Positions 40,643 through 53,792 of a stretch of 64,000 nt of DNA are shown piece by piece. The position numbers and the translations under genes were made by a program. The notes under the pieces were generated by a model, which did not search any database, was not told where the DNA came from, and saw nothing but the letters and a program-made list of their open reading frames with translations. Source of the DNA: Acorus gramineus (lineage: Eukaryota > Streptophyta > Magnoliopsida > Acorales > Acoraceae); NCBI GenBank assembly GCA_030737835.1, contig CM060847.1, forward strand, positions 21,602,433 to 21,666,432, in the 5' to 3' direction. The stretch's first letter is position 1. The number at the start of each line of letters is the position of its first letter.

Positions 40643-43600
40643 TCTATATTACTAATTAAAAGTGTTTTCTAGTGTGTAACAATATCTTACATATTTATCC
40701 TGAATAACTTTTTTAAAGTCTATTATTATTCAAAACTAATATTTAGTCTCTTAATCTTATCTTAGGATTTTAAAGATATATTAAATGAATAATGTTAATT
40801 GTGCTATGTCATTGTTGTTATTATTTTTTATTAAATTTAGATTGAGGTAATCATATAATATAGATAACAAAGAGGTAATTTCAGATTAAATATGAGTTTT
40901 AAATCTCACTTTTCATCTTCAAATAATCATTTTCGGGAAATATCTGTTTCATAGTCATAAGTATATATCAAAAATATCTTTCCAACGAGCTATAGATCAC
41001 TAAAATCTGAGTTATACTTGAAGGGCTAGTTTGGCAAGGGGATAAGTGGTGGCCTGGTGAGATAAAGAGTAATTATGATGACAAATGAGTGGGTGAACAG
41101 CTTAACCTGGTTTGGTATAAAAAATAATCGAGATAAACGGCGGATAGTTGTCTCAATTTTTGAAATGAAAATGGGGATATTTAGTTTTACCTAAAGGTGG
41201 GATAGCATTTGTCTCAATTTTGACAAATGTAAATATGAACAAATTTGATGAATTTTTTATCCTTTAAAATTAGGATAACTTATCCCAAAAACCTTAACCC
41301 ATTGCCAAACTTGCCCGAAAAGTTATGAATTTTAAAAAAATATTAAGAATAATTTAATTCTTAGTTTTTTTGTATCTACACATAAAATTGGATAATATCA
41401 TCAATATCCACCAAATAATAATTTTTTTGTATATACACCTCTAAAAAATCACATTTAAGCCAAATATTCATGATGATTTGTTATTTTTAATAATACCATT
41501 TTAAATAGTGGTGCAACTCTAGCGGATTGGGTCATATTGGAACTCAACCTGAACTCAACTCGAGGTTAGAGAAAACCAACCCGAGGGTGGGGTTCGGGTT
41601 GAGTTTGGGTTTGATTTGGGTTAGGTTGGGTTTAGGTTTGACTAAAGAAATGCATTATTTTACACAATTAAAACTTCACGAAAGATAATTCTCTGCATGA
41701 CAAAAATAAGATGAAGATAAAGAACATTTTGTCATGATAATAGAAGTAAAAGATTTTTTATAAAAATAAATATATGAAAACTACAGAAGTGAAAGATTCT
41801 ACATAAAAAAATTATGCAATTCAAATTTTATCGTAAATATTAAAAAATTATAATTTTAGTTAGAACATTTTACATAGATATGAAAACTTCGGGTTAAGGT
41901 TCATTCAGGTTATTGGGTTCTCAACTTAAATCTAACTCAAATTAAGTTCGGGTTACTTGGGTTAGGGATCGGGTTGAACCTGAACACTAACACCCCAATC
42001 CCAACCCGTCCAAAAAAATTTCGATTGGGTCGGGTTCAACCTGTTCAAGTTGCACCCTTAATTCTAAGTAATTTAAATTATATATAAATGTTACATTTTT
42101 TATCCATTTGAGTGATATTTTTTTTAACCTGACCCAACCCAACCCGAGGTTAGAGAAAACTAACCCGAGGTTGGAGAATCCAACCCGTCAGGTTTTGTTT
42201 GGGTTGGATTTGGGTTTGATTCAGGCTGGGTTTGGGTTTGGGTTTGGGTTTGACTTAAAAAATGTATTATTTTAAATAATTAAAAATTTATAAGAGTTAA
42301 TTCTTCGCATCACAAAGAAAGATGAAAATAAACATTTTATCATAGATTCTATATAAAAATAAATATATGAAAACTACAAAAGTGAAAGATTCTACATAAA
42401 AAAATTATGCAATTCAAATTTTATCATAAACACTAAAAAATTATAATTTTAGTTAGAACATTTTACATAGATATGAAAACTTCGGGTTAAGGTTCATTCA
42501 GGTTATTGGGTCCTCAACTTAAATCTAACTCAAATTAAGTTCGGGTTACTTGGGTTAGGGATCGGGTTGAACCTGAACACTTACACCCCAACCCCAACCC
42601 GTCCAAAAAAATTTTGATTGGGTCGGGTTCAACCTGCTCAAGTTGCACCCTTAATTCTAAATAATTTAAATTATATATAAATGTTATATTTTTTAATCCA
42701 TTTGAGTGATATTTTTTTTAACCTGGCCCAACCCAACCTGAGGTTGGAGAATCCAACCCGTCGGGTTTTGTTTGGGTTGGATTTGGGTTCGATTCGGGTT
42801 AGGTTGGGTTTGAGTTTGACTTAAAAAATGTATTATTTTAAATAATTAAAAATTTGTAAGAGTTAATTCTCTGCATCACAAAGAAAAGATGAAAATAAAC
42901 ATTTTATCATACACATAGAAGTGAAAGATTGTATATAAAAATAAATATATAAAAATATAGAAATGAAATATTCTACATAAAAAATTATTGTACAATTCAA
43001 ATTTTATCATACACATTAAAAAATTATAATTTTAGTTAGAACATTTTACTTAGATATGAAAACTTCGGGTTCAGGTTGATTCGGGTTACCAGACCCTCAA
43101 CTTAAATCTACATCAAATTAGGTTCGGGTTACTTGGGTTTGGGATCGAGTTGAACTTGAATGCTAACACTCCAAACCCAACCCGCCCAAAACAATTTCGG
43201 TTGGGTTGGGTTCAACCCGTTTAAGTTGCACCCTTAATTCTCAATAATTGAAATTATACATAAATGGCACATATTTTTATCCATTTGAGTGATATTTTTT
43301 TCACCTAACCCAACCCAACCCGAGGTTGGAGAATCCAACCCGTCGGGTTTTGTTCGGGTTTGATTCAGGTTGGGTTGGGTTCAGATTTAAATTAAAAATG
43401 TATTATTTTAAACAATTAAAACTTTATAAGATTTAATTATCCGCATGACAAAAAAAAATGAAGATCATGAACATTTTATCATACACATAGAAGTAAAAGA
43501 ATTTATACAAAAATAAATATATGAAAACTATAGAAATGTAATATTCTACATAAACAAATATTGTACAATTCAAATTTTGTCATACACATTAAAAATTATA

Positions 43601-44717
43601 ATTTTACTTAGAACATATCAGTTAGATATGAAAACTTCAGGTTCAGGTTGATTAGGGTTATGTGACCCTCAACTTAAATCTAACTCAAATTATGTCGGGT
43701 TACTTGGGTTCAGGATTGGGTTAAACCCAAACGCTAACACCCCAACCCGAACCCGCCCAAAAAATATTCAATTGGGTCGGGTTTAACCTGTTCAAGTTGC
43801 ACCCTTAATTCTAAATAATTTAAATTATACATAAATGTCACATTTTTTAATCCATTTGAGTGATATTTTGTTTTTTACCTGACCCAACCCAACCCAAGGT
43901 TGGACAATCCAGCCCGTTGGGTTTTGTTTGGGTTGGATTCGGGTTTGATTCAAGTTGAGTTGGGTTCGGGTTTAACTTAAAACATGTATTATTTTAAGCA
44001 ATTAAAACTTTATAAGAGTTAATTATCCGCATGGAAAAAAAAATGAAGATGAAGAACATTTTATCATACATAGAGAAGTAAAAGATTGTATATAAAAATA
44101 AATATATATAAACTATAGAAATGAAATATTCTACATAAACAAATATTGTACAATTCAAATTTTATTATACATATTAAAAAAATATAATTTTACTTAGAAC
44201 ATTTCATTTAGATATAAAAATTTCAGGTTCAAGTTGATTCGGGTTACCTGACCCTCAACTTAAATCTAACTCAAATTAGGTTCGGGTTACTCGGGTTCGG
44301 GATAGGGTTGAACCTGAATGCTAACACCCCAACCCAAACCAACCCAAATTTTTTTTGTTGGGTCGGGTTCAACCCGTTCAAGTTGCACTTTTTATGTAAA
44401 TGTCATTTTTTTTTATCCATTTGAGCGATATTGTTGGTTTTAGAGTTTCAAATGGGGTAGTTTTACAATATAGAGTTGAGGAAGGGGTATGTATGTTAAA
44501 TATTCATTTTTAATTATAACATATCTCTTTTATATTTCATTTTAAATTTTACAAATGATTTATTTAACCATTATTAAAAATTTCATTATATTATTTATGT
44601 ACATATAACATGATATATTATATTACATATAAATGGATTTAAAAAAATTAAGGTGTTGGTTGTGGGTAGTTTTTCTATTTTTTTTTAACACGCACATCAT
44701 GCGTGGGAGAAGACTAG
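40643..44717 (+). mobile_element. Non-autonomous Helitron, unit 2 copy, 4.1 kb
   Basis: Same TCTATATTACTA start and hairpin-CTAG end as 11835-15331. It is about 578 bp longer because of one extra internal tandem repeat. Confidence 0.82.
41528..44430 (+). repeat. Tandem repeat, five ~580-bp units, inside the Helitron (unit 2)
   Basis: Boundaries by the TTGAG(T/C)GATATT block fall at 42108, 42702, 43285, 43856 and 44421. The second unit (42108-42702) starts like the second unit of the other copy but continues like its first, as expected from unequal recombination between neighbours. Confidence 0.85.
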
Positions 44718-44874
44718 TTGTAAACTATACAGTAGTTGGGGTTTTGAATTTCTTGAAGACATTATTTTTTACCGTTGTATATTTTGTATTATCTGAATTG
44801 CCTTTAATAGAATCCTTTGATCCCTCAGCATCCATTTATCCTTTTTATCTCCCATCCCCTGTTGAAAAAAAAAG

Positions 44875-45828
44875 GGTTAAAGACATTTAAGTCCCTACAA
44901 ACATGGGAAAACCCATATAAGTCCCTAGTAAAATTGAGATAGACGTACGAGTCCCTGAAAACTCAGAAAAACCTAATTATCATCCCTGAGTTAAATTTCC
45001 ATCCAAATTTAACGGAATATTCCTAGAATATTTCATCACATATAATTGTGTAGACATTGAAGTCCTTATAAACAGTCATAAAGACAAATTAGTCAATGCA
45101 AAAGATAAAATTGCTCCTAAAAAACTTTTACATTAAATTGTGTATATATTATAGTCCCTATAAATAATCATAAAGACAAATTAGTCTCCGCAAAAGAAAA
45201 AATTGCCCTTGAAAGACTTTTACATGTAATTGAATAGACATTACAGTCCTTATAAACAATCGTAAAGACAAATTGATCCCTCTAAAAGACAAAAATACCC
45301 TTGAAGGATTTTTACATTTAATTGTGCATACATTGCAATTTAAAAATTAAATACCCTCTAAAAGACTGCAATTTCTACACAATTAAATGTAAAAATTCTT
45401 CAGGAGCATTTTTGTCTTTTACATGTACCAATTTGTCTTTACGATTATTTATAAGAACTGTAATGTCTATCCAATTAAATGTAAAAATCTTTCACGGGCA
45501 ATTTGGTCTTTTGCAAGGACTAATTTGTCTTTATGATTGTTTATAGGGACTGCAATGTGTATACAATTTAATGTAAAAGTCTTTCAAATGCAATTTTATC
45601 TTTTGCAGGGACTAATTTGTCTTTATGACTGTTTATAAGGACTTCAATGTCAACACAATTATATGTGACAGAATATTAGGGAATATTTGTTAAGTTTTGA
45701 TGGAAATTTAACTCAGGGATGATAATTGGGTTTCTCTGAGTTTTCATGGACTCGTACGTCTGTCCTAATTTTAGTAGGGACTTATATGGATTTTTCCATG
45801 TTTGTAGGGACTTAGATGTCTTTTGGCC
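44875..45828 (+). mobile_element. Long inverted-repeat MITE (MULE-like/foldback), unit 2 copy
   Basis: Collinear with 15489-16444, with the same A-run plus G flanking duplication. The right arm has small deletions around 45674-45690 relative to unit 1, so the hairpin is slightly less perfect. Confidence 0.8.
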
Positions 45829-48241
45829 AAAAAAAAAGCTTCGCGATTCAAAGTAGAGAAGAAGGAAAAACAAACATATAATCACATGGGAAGAGATTAT
45901 GTGATTTGACAAAAGAATGCTTATGCTTAGGAGAGGCAAAAGAGAAATTATCTCCTCTATTTGGACTATAGATCGTGTGTGATGGAACTATGAATCTAAA
46001 TCTCTTTCGAAACCCCAGGGCAACATCTTTTTTTGGGGCAAATAATAGACACTATTACATTTAAGAAAATACAATGTCTCAATTGGTGGTGAGGCTGTGA
46101 GGGGTTGAGAGGACATAAGAAAACATAAGAGAAAAAAAGTGAGAGAAACCCGTGAGAACTGTTGAGACACAGTCGAAAAGAATTCTATCAAGTTTCAACC
46201 CAATCAACGCACGTAGTCCTCGCCCATCTGAATGTTCGCCATGCCCGCCAAACCTCGACCGCATTCCAAGATGCTGAGCCGACGCAGGACAGCCTCTTAA
46301 TGGTATGAAAAAGTCTAGCTAGCTTACTAAGGAGTATATATATCCAGGATATACATTACCACAATGGCCCCACATACAATACATGAATTATAGAATTGTC
46401 ATGAGAATACACGTGTACATCATTTCAAGGCAAACAATATTCTGACCATAGGGGCAACTCTTCTGTTGCAGTTCTTCCATAATGTCCACATCTCTTCACA
46501 GGCAATCTACATGAAGTTTATGCTCCTCAACGAGAAATGGGTTTGGAGAACTCAGCTTCCTTCAAAATCAAAAGCACCCCAACCTCGTTTCCAAATAGGG
46601 CCTTGGTTGAGGGTATTTTAGACTTTTCAGAATGTGTGATTACCCTATGTTACCAAGGTTGAGCCAGGGTCATGATTTATGAACAGCGTGTGACAGAGGG
46701 GTATGGTTGCACTTATGTAAAAACTTTCAGGGTTATTTTGACAAAATTGGAGTTTTTAGGGTATATATGTAAAAAATTGTTATTTTAATGTATATACATA
46801 TTTATAATGAAGTATATGCTTTCATTGTCTTATTTGGATTCCCTTCTGCTGTTTGTATTTGCTTTGAATTTCATTTATATTTATGTACTTCATTTAATTA
46901 AATATGTAATTTTTCAAGAAAATCTAGTATATATTCGATAAATTGGGTGTACTATTTTTTCCAAAAAAATTATATATTTCATTAAATGATGGTAAGAAGG
47001 ATGGCACATAACATTGCCATTTCATTGGATGTAACATTGACCATTGTCTCAATTATTTCATGTTCTCCGATGGGATGTTTTCACATGTAACCATCCAAAA
47101 ACTCAGTTTTGTTAAATTACCTTTGTCAAAACCATCTTTACATAAATACCCCTCAAACTGTTTAAGTGAGTGCATAGTAGTTGTTATGGATTTCTTGAAG
47201 ACATTACTTTTTACCGTTACATATTGTGTAATATCCAATTGCCTCTAACAGAATCCTTCAACCTTTCAACATCTATTTATCCTCTTATCTCCCATCCCCC
47301 TTATTGCAAAAAAAAAAAAGTTTGCGAATTGAAGTAGAGAAGAAGGAAGAACAAACATACAATCACATGATTTATGTAATTTGACAAAGGATTGTCTATG
47401 TAGAGAGAGAAACAAAAGAGAAAATTTCACAGTTTTTTTGGGCTACAAATTACACTGTGGTGGGGCTATAAATCTGACTCTCTTTCAAAACTCAGGACAT
47501 CCTCTCAATGATATGAGAAGTTTTAGCTTATGAAGGAGTATATATATCTTGGATACATTACCACGATACCATTACACAATACATAAATGATAGAATTGCC
47601 ATTACACATGTACATAATACTAAATATGTCAATCATTTATGGGCAAACAATATTCCGACCATGGGGACAACTCTTATGTTGTAGTTTTTTTTTTTGATGT
47701 TGTAGTTCTTCCTTAAATGTCCACATCTCTTCACAAGCAATCTACATGAAGTTTATTCTCCTCATTTCTCATCCCTTCAACCCAAGCATCTTCATTTCTC
47801 AACCCTTCAACCGAACCCACATCCCTTCAAAGCCTTTTATGTTTCAATGGAAATGAATCAACACATCTCTTCAACCAAACCCCCACCCCCATCTTCATTT
47901 CTTCATTTCTCACCCCTTTGATTGAACCCCAAATCAACCAAGATGAGTTTTTCATCCCAAGCATCTTCAATCTTTGATGATCGACTTAAACTTACTTTGT
48001 TATTGTGTTGTATCTTGATTCAGAAACTTTTCAACAATCAATGTATAGAGTTTGAAAGAGGGGATGAGAAAAGCAATGGAATTCAAAGAGGGGAGAAAAA
48101 AAAGGGATTAAAATGGGGGACTAGATTTAGGGATTTAACAGAGGATTCGATTTAGGGGAGAAGTGGTGGAAAAGGAAAGAAAATTTAAAAAACTTAAATT
48201 CAGGCAATTTCCATTACATCCATGTAAAGGTAAAATGTCAT
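45829..48241 (+). other. OPR-C intron 1, distal part
   Basis: Collinear with 16445-18855, including the ~265-bp unknown insert (about 46020-46286). The right-hand CAGGACA flank is complete here. The duplicated intronic module follows. No coding sequence is seen. Confidence 0.65.
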
Positions 48242-48658
48242 TAGGGGTGGTGAACGAGCCGAGCTTTGGCATGTTCAAGCTCGGCTCGTTTATAAACGAG
48301 TCGAGCCGAGCCGAGCCGAGCTCACGAGCCTCAACGAGCCTAGCGTTCTTCTTCATTTTAGGGTTTTTAAGGATCGAAAACAAAATTTTAACCTAAATGA
48401 ATCAAGTTCATGAGCCTAAATGAGCATAGCTTTGTATTAATTTAATGTTCTGATCTTATAAAAGAGTTTAGTCAAGTTTCAACTAAGTTTTTTATAACAC
48501 AACGAGTCGAATTTGAACACAAAATGAAGTTCGATCTAGGTCCCGAGCCTAACCGAGCTTTAAAAATTGTTCAAGCTCGCTCATTTGTTTAATCGAACGA
48601 GCCTGAACGAGCTTAAACTGACCCGAGCCCGAGCGGCTTGGTTCGTTTACTAGCCCTA
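48242..48658 (+). mobile_element. hAT-type MITE (GAGCCGAGC-rich), unit 2 copy
   Basis: Same ends and TSD AATGTCAT as 18856-19272. Confidence 0.85.
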
Positions 48659-48923
48659 AATGTCATTGCATATTGGTTATTGAGCTAACCATGATTGAGT
48701 TCATGAAGTTAAAGGTGTCTATGAAGAGGCACCTATGCACTCACATAAACAATTTGAGGGGTATTTAACAGTTTTAACATGGATAAGTTGACAAAATTGA
48801 GTTTTTTGGAGGGGTATGCATAAAAAAATGTCCCTTCTTTTATTTATTAATTGCTAGCTCTCTAACAAATTCCAAATCCTCAAGTCCTCTCAACATATTT
48901 TTTTTTATACAAACATATTTCAG

Positions 48924-49076
48924 GATAGTTTTGACACCTTGACACCATTAACAAGACAGAGAGAGGTCTTACAACAATGTCCCCCAGCCCCATTCAATCC
49001 TCTACTACTCATAGAGGACCACCAGTAGGGGCCTTTTGATCGCCAAGGTCACCGGAGTCTCTGGCACTGCTCAAGG
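48924..49076 (+). pseudogene. OPR-C exon 2, frameshifted
   Basis: It carries the same extra bases, early stop and GC donor as 19538-19690. Confidence 0.85.
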
Positions 49077-49158
49077 GCAACGATTTGATGATCTCTCAAC
49101 CACATTTTTGTCGATAATTGTTTTTCATGTATTAATATCTTTTTTTAACAATGGAAAG

Positions 49159-49290
49159 GTATCTGGACATTCCAGGAATTTGGATGGAAGACCAGGTGGA
49201 AACTTGAAAAACCAATTGTGAGGGCTGTGCATCAGAAGGCTGGGATATTCTTTTGCTAGATTTGGCATGTGGGAAGAGTGTCGAATTATG
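49159..49290 (+). pseudogene. OPR-C exon 3 with two stops
   Basis: The same TGA and TAG as in 19773-19904 interrupt the [13 protein letters not shown] reading. Confidence 0.87.
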
Positions 49291-49669
49291 GTATAATTTG
49301 TCTTTCTCTAATAATTTTTTTGCTTAAACTAATAATAATTAATTGACTTTTTTGGTGTTTGAAGTGTTATCACGTCTTATTTATCTTTATACACTCTGAA
49401 TGGAGTTTAGATCAGAGGATCCCTATATGGACCATAAAGAAAATAGCACATAAGCGGTACAAACTCAAACAATGGGAATTTCTTTACTCTAATTGATTTT
49501 TATATGAAAAAACACGCATTCTCACGTAAAAAAGTTTTATGTCATCTACATAGTGCATCATCATTGGTTCACATAGGAAACCTCTGTCTTTAACACAACA
49601 GATCCTATCACCTATCGATGGGTTAGAATTCAGTTAATGTTTAATTCTTTCCTCAAAATTGTTTATGTT

Positions 49670-49802
49670 TGTTAGATTATATGTGTTATCTTATAATATA
49701 TATTGTATTGCACGTGTAACTCCTAGACATTTGTATATATAAAGGGATTAAACCCTAAGTGGAATACAAGGATTCCCATTTTTTCATTCTCTCATTCTAA
49801 CA
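49670..49802 (+). repeat. Copia 5' LTR, unit 2
   Basis: The 133-bp LTR runs from TGTTAGATTATATG to CATTCTAACA. Primer site TGGTATCAGAGC follows at 49803-49814. Confidence 0.92.
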
Positions 49803-50451
49803 TGGTATCAGAGCCACCACCTCAAAAACCCTATTTTTTTTTTTTTGAATCCTTCGTCGTTGCTGTTGCCGTCATGCCCTGCCGCGCGTCTGAACCTGCC
49901 TGGATTACCCAGGATTTGTCGCGCCTGAGAAATCTGCCTGGGCACCGATCCGCTAATTCTGCCCGGATTTCCCACGATCTGCTGGGAAAACTCGTGCCAG
50001 CCTGTCTCGAGCGTTCCGGATCATCTCGAGCGCCCGACCCGGAACCCGACCAGAGTCCACCCAGCATCCGACCTGGCACCCGACCCGAGTCTACCCAGCA
50101 TGCGACCCAGACCCTGCCCAGCGACCCAGATCTGCGAACCCGGCCCAGCATTCGACCCCGATCTGTGAACCCGGCTCGGCACCCAGCTCGAGTCCACGAA
50201 CCCAGCCTGGCACCCAACCCGAGTCCGACCTCAGGTCAACTCCGGCCGCCCCCCGACTCCTCCGACCGCCCCCTGCCGCCACCGGCCGCTCTCCGCCACC
50301 TCCGGCACCTCCTTGAGACTTTGAATCACTAAATCGGTTATAACTTTTTCTCCGGAAGTCCGATTAAGGTGATCCATGAGTCCATTTTGCTAGATTTTTC
50401 GTGCTCTACGACCTTGTCTGCTTCTGATCCTCATCCGAGTGGTTCTGCACA

Positions 50452-51483
50452 ATGTCAGAAACCAACGGCAACCCTACTCTTCCGACACCGGCGGCTTCGA
50501 AGGTATCTCGTCAGTCTACTTCGTCATTTATCTATGAGGGCATCTTGGGGGCTGCTCCAGCTACGAAAAGACAACGACCTTCTAAGCAGCGTTATCAACC
50601 GAAAGGTCGAGGACATCATCTTCCTCCTGTTGCCGCTACGACTGCTACTTCGATTGCCTCCATTCAGTCACACTCGGATATGCTTGTCCAGATCAGTCAG
50701 CGCCTAGACCACCTGATTCTGTAGCAGTCACTTTCTGGTGCTTCTACTCCCTTTTCCTTGTCTTCTACTATGGGTACTCCTGCTTATTGGATTTTTTATT
50801 CGGGTGCCTCACATCACATGACTCCTGATAGTTCTATCCTCACTGCATGCTCACCTGCACCCTCACACCTCCCTTCGATTCATACTGCTAATGGCTCTTC
50901 TTTAGTCATCCCGCAGTGTGGATCGATCACCACCACATCCCACCCTACTGGCCGCCTTTCATTACCATTTGTTTTGCATGCTCCTGAGCTTTGCATGAAT
51001 CTTGTGTCTATTAGTAGATTGTGTGATTCTGGATTCACCGTTACCTTTACCTCTTCTGGGTGTTCTGTGCAGGATCCACGTTAAGGGCAGAGGATTGGTG
51101 TTGGTCGTCGGATTGGCGGACTGTATTATGTGGAGTATCTTTATCTTCCTGTACCTGATCTCTTAGTTTTCTGTGGCACTGTCACCTCTGATACTAACTT
51201 GTGGCAAAAGAGATTAGGTCATGTTTTTTAATCTCATCTTAAAGACCTTATTAAATCTGGTGATTTAGGTCATGTTTCTTTCTCTCCTCTTTCTGTTTGT
51301 GAGAGCTGTAAATTAACCAAACCTATTGCTACTCCATTCCATTCTAGTAATCATCAGTCCTCTAGTCCATTTGAGCTTGTTCATTCTGATATCTGGGGTC
51401 CTTCTCATATTACATCAAAGAGTAATTTTTCGTATTATATCAGTTTTATTGATGACTATTCTTGCTTTACCTGGATTTATTTA
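50452..51483 (+). pseudogene. pol: Copia polyprotein 5' part, degraded, unit 2
   Basis: The ATG at 50452 corresponds to 21067. A TAG replaces a Gln codon near 50722. The protease active site reads YSG instead of DSG (WIFYSGASHHMT), so the catalytic Asp is lost. TAA follows at about 51082. The first zinc-finger His is Gln (LWQKRLGH), and a further stop follows near 51228. The gag stub is as short as in unit 1, so the gag loss predates the block duplication. Confidence 0.88.
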
Positions 51484-53792
51484 TTGCGTCATCGATCTCA
51501 GGTCCCAAAGATATATGAGGTCTTTACCACTATGATTCACACCCAGTTTCAGACTCGTATCAAAATCTTTAGGTCTGATTGTGCTCGAGAATATATTTCT
51601 TCCACGATGCGTTCTCTTCTTCAATCTCATGGCACTTTCTTTCAGCAATCATGCCCTTATACTCATGAGCAGAATGGTGTTGTTGAAAGAAAACATCGCC
51701 ATATTCTTGAGACCGCTCGTTCCCTCTTACTTTCTTCTTCAGTCCCCAGCACATACTGGGCTGAGGCTGCTCTTCTATCTGTTCATCTTATCAATATCAC
51801 TCCCTCTTCTGTCCTCTCCAGTATGACTCCTCATGAGCGCCTTTACTCCTCCAAACCTGATTATAGCAGACTTCGCACTTTTGGATGTACTTGTTTCGTG
51901 CTTCTCCCTCTTCATCAACGCACTAAGTTGGTCGCTCGGTCAGTTAAGTGTGTATTCTTGGGGATTAGTTTCGAACACAAGGGATATCGCTGCTACGATC
52001 CTATTGGAGATCATTTTTGGATAGCTCGTCATGTGTCATTTGTCGAAGATGTTCCCTATTTTTCTTCTACACCCACTGCCTCCTCTCCTCTGGTGCCTTC
52101 TCCTGTTCAGGCCTCTCCTATTGAGTCTCTACCTCTTCTCGGGCCGTCTATTCTGCTTGAGCCCACTCCTAGTTCTGTTCTCCCTGAGTCTCATCTTGGC
52201 ATTCCCACTGCTGACTCTCCTGGTTCTTCGTCTCCTCTTCACACTCCTGCAGCCAACTCCCATGGTCCTCCCTGTTCTCCTCCTATTGTGTCTCCTCTTC
52301 CTCCTTCCGCAGATGACTCTGCTGGTACTCTGTCTTCCACGGCTAACACACCTCCCTCTGATGTGGATCCTCGTCCCTTGACTCGCTACCCTCAGCGTGA
52401 GCGTCATCCGCCTGATCGCTTCAGTTTTGACTCTGGACCACCTGACCGATTTGGCTTTGCATCAGTGAGTACCTATTCTCCAGAATTCCAGGCCTATCTC
52501 ACCGCTATACATGCCCATCGTGAGCCTCGATCTTATCGAGAGGCAGTCGAGTACCCTGAGTGGCAGCAGGCCATGGCTGAGGAGTTTCAGGCGTTTGAGC
52601 AGACACAGATCTGGGATGTTGTTCCCCTTCCGGATGGTGTTACCCCTATCAGCTGCAAGTGGATTTTCAAGATCAAGCATCGCCCTGATGGTTCCATTGA
52701 CCGATTTGGCTTTGCATCAGTGAGTACCTATTCTCCAGAATTCCAGGCCTATTTCACCGCTATACATGCCCATCGTGAGCCTCGATCTTATCGAGAGGCA
52801 GTCGAGTACCCTGAGTGGCAGCAGGCCATGGCTGAGGAGTTTCAGGCGTTTGAGCAGACACAGACCTGGGATGTTGTTCCCCTTCCGGATGGTGTTACCC
52901 CTATCAGCTGTAAGTGGATTTTCAAGATCAAGCATCGCCCTGATGGTTCCATTGAACGACATAAGGCTCACCTTGTTTCTAGAGGTTTCACTCAGGAGTA
53001 TGGCATTTACTATGAGGAGACCTTTGCTCCTGTTGCTCAGATGACTACTGTTCGCACACTTCTTGCCGTTGCTGTTCGTCGCTGGCCTCTCTTTCAGATG
53101 GACGTGAAGAATGCTTTTCTTCATGGTGATTTATCTAAGGTTGTTTATATGCAACCACCTCCAGGTCTCAGCACTCCTCCTCAGCATGCTTGTCGTCTTC
53201 GGCGAGCTATATACGGACTGAAACAAGCTCCCCGTGCTTGGTTTGAGTTTCGCAGTGTTATTCTGACAGCTGATTTTGTTGAGAGCCACCAGGACCACTC
53301 TATGTTTGTGCGATCCTCATCGCAGGGGCGGGTAATCCTTCTTCTGTATCTTGATGACATGATTATAACTGGCGATGACTCCGCTGGTATTACTAGGGTC
53401 AAGAACCACCTCAGTCGACAGTTTCAGATGAAAGATCTTGGTACTCTTCACTACTTCTTTGGTCTCGAGATTGCACAGAGTGATCGTGGGATTTTGCTTT
53501 CTCAACAGAAGTATACAACTGACATTTTAGAGCGTGATGCCCTCTCCGATACCCGCAGAGCGGATACTCCTCTCGAGCTTCATGTGAAGCTTCGTCCTAC
53601 GGATGGTGAGCTCCTCTCAGATCCTACTCGATACAGACAGATCGTGGGTCAGCTTGTGTATCTCTGCATCACTAGACCTGACATTGCTCATGCCGTCAGT
53701 ATTGTTAGTCAGTTTGTCTTGGCTCCTCGATCAGTGCATTATGGTGCTCTTATGCGAATTCTTAGATATTTGTGTGGTACTATCACTAGATC
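51484..53792 (+). pseudogene. pol: Copia polyprotein: integrase C-part, RT and start of RNase H, unit 2
   Basis: Open through integrase (FRSDCARE; NGVVERKHRH), the Ser/Pro linker, RT (MDVKNAFLHGDL, SKVVYMQPPPG, YLDDMIITGDD) and into the RNase H domain, where a solo LTR begins at 53793. The 85 codons at 52444-52698 are repeated in tandem at 52699-52953 without breaking the frame, duplicating the start of RT (DRFGFASVSTYSPEF through KHRPDGSI). Unlike unit 1, the HGDL region has no deletion. Upstream stops and the LTR prevent a full product. Confidence 0.88.
52444..52953 (+). repeat. 255-bp direct tandem duplication in copia RT (unit 2)
   Basis: The copies at 52444-52698 and 52699-52953 are nearly identical, and the joint falls at a shared TGA. 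Absence from unit 1 dates it after the block duplication. The repeated stretch spans the site where unit 1 received its solo LTR. Confidence 0.92.
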
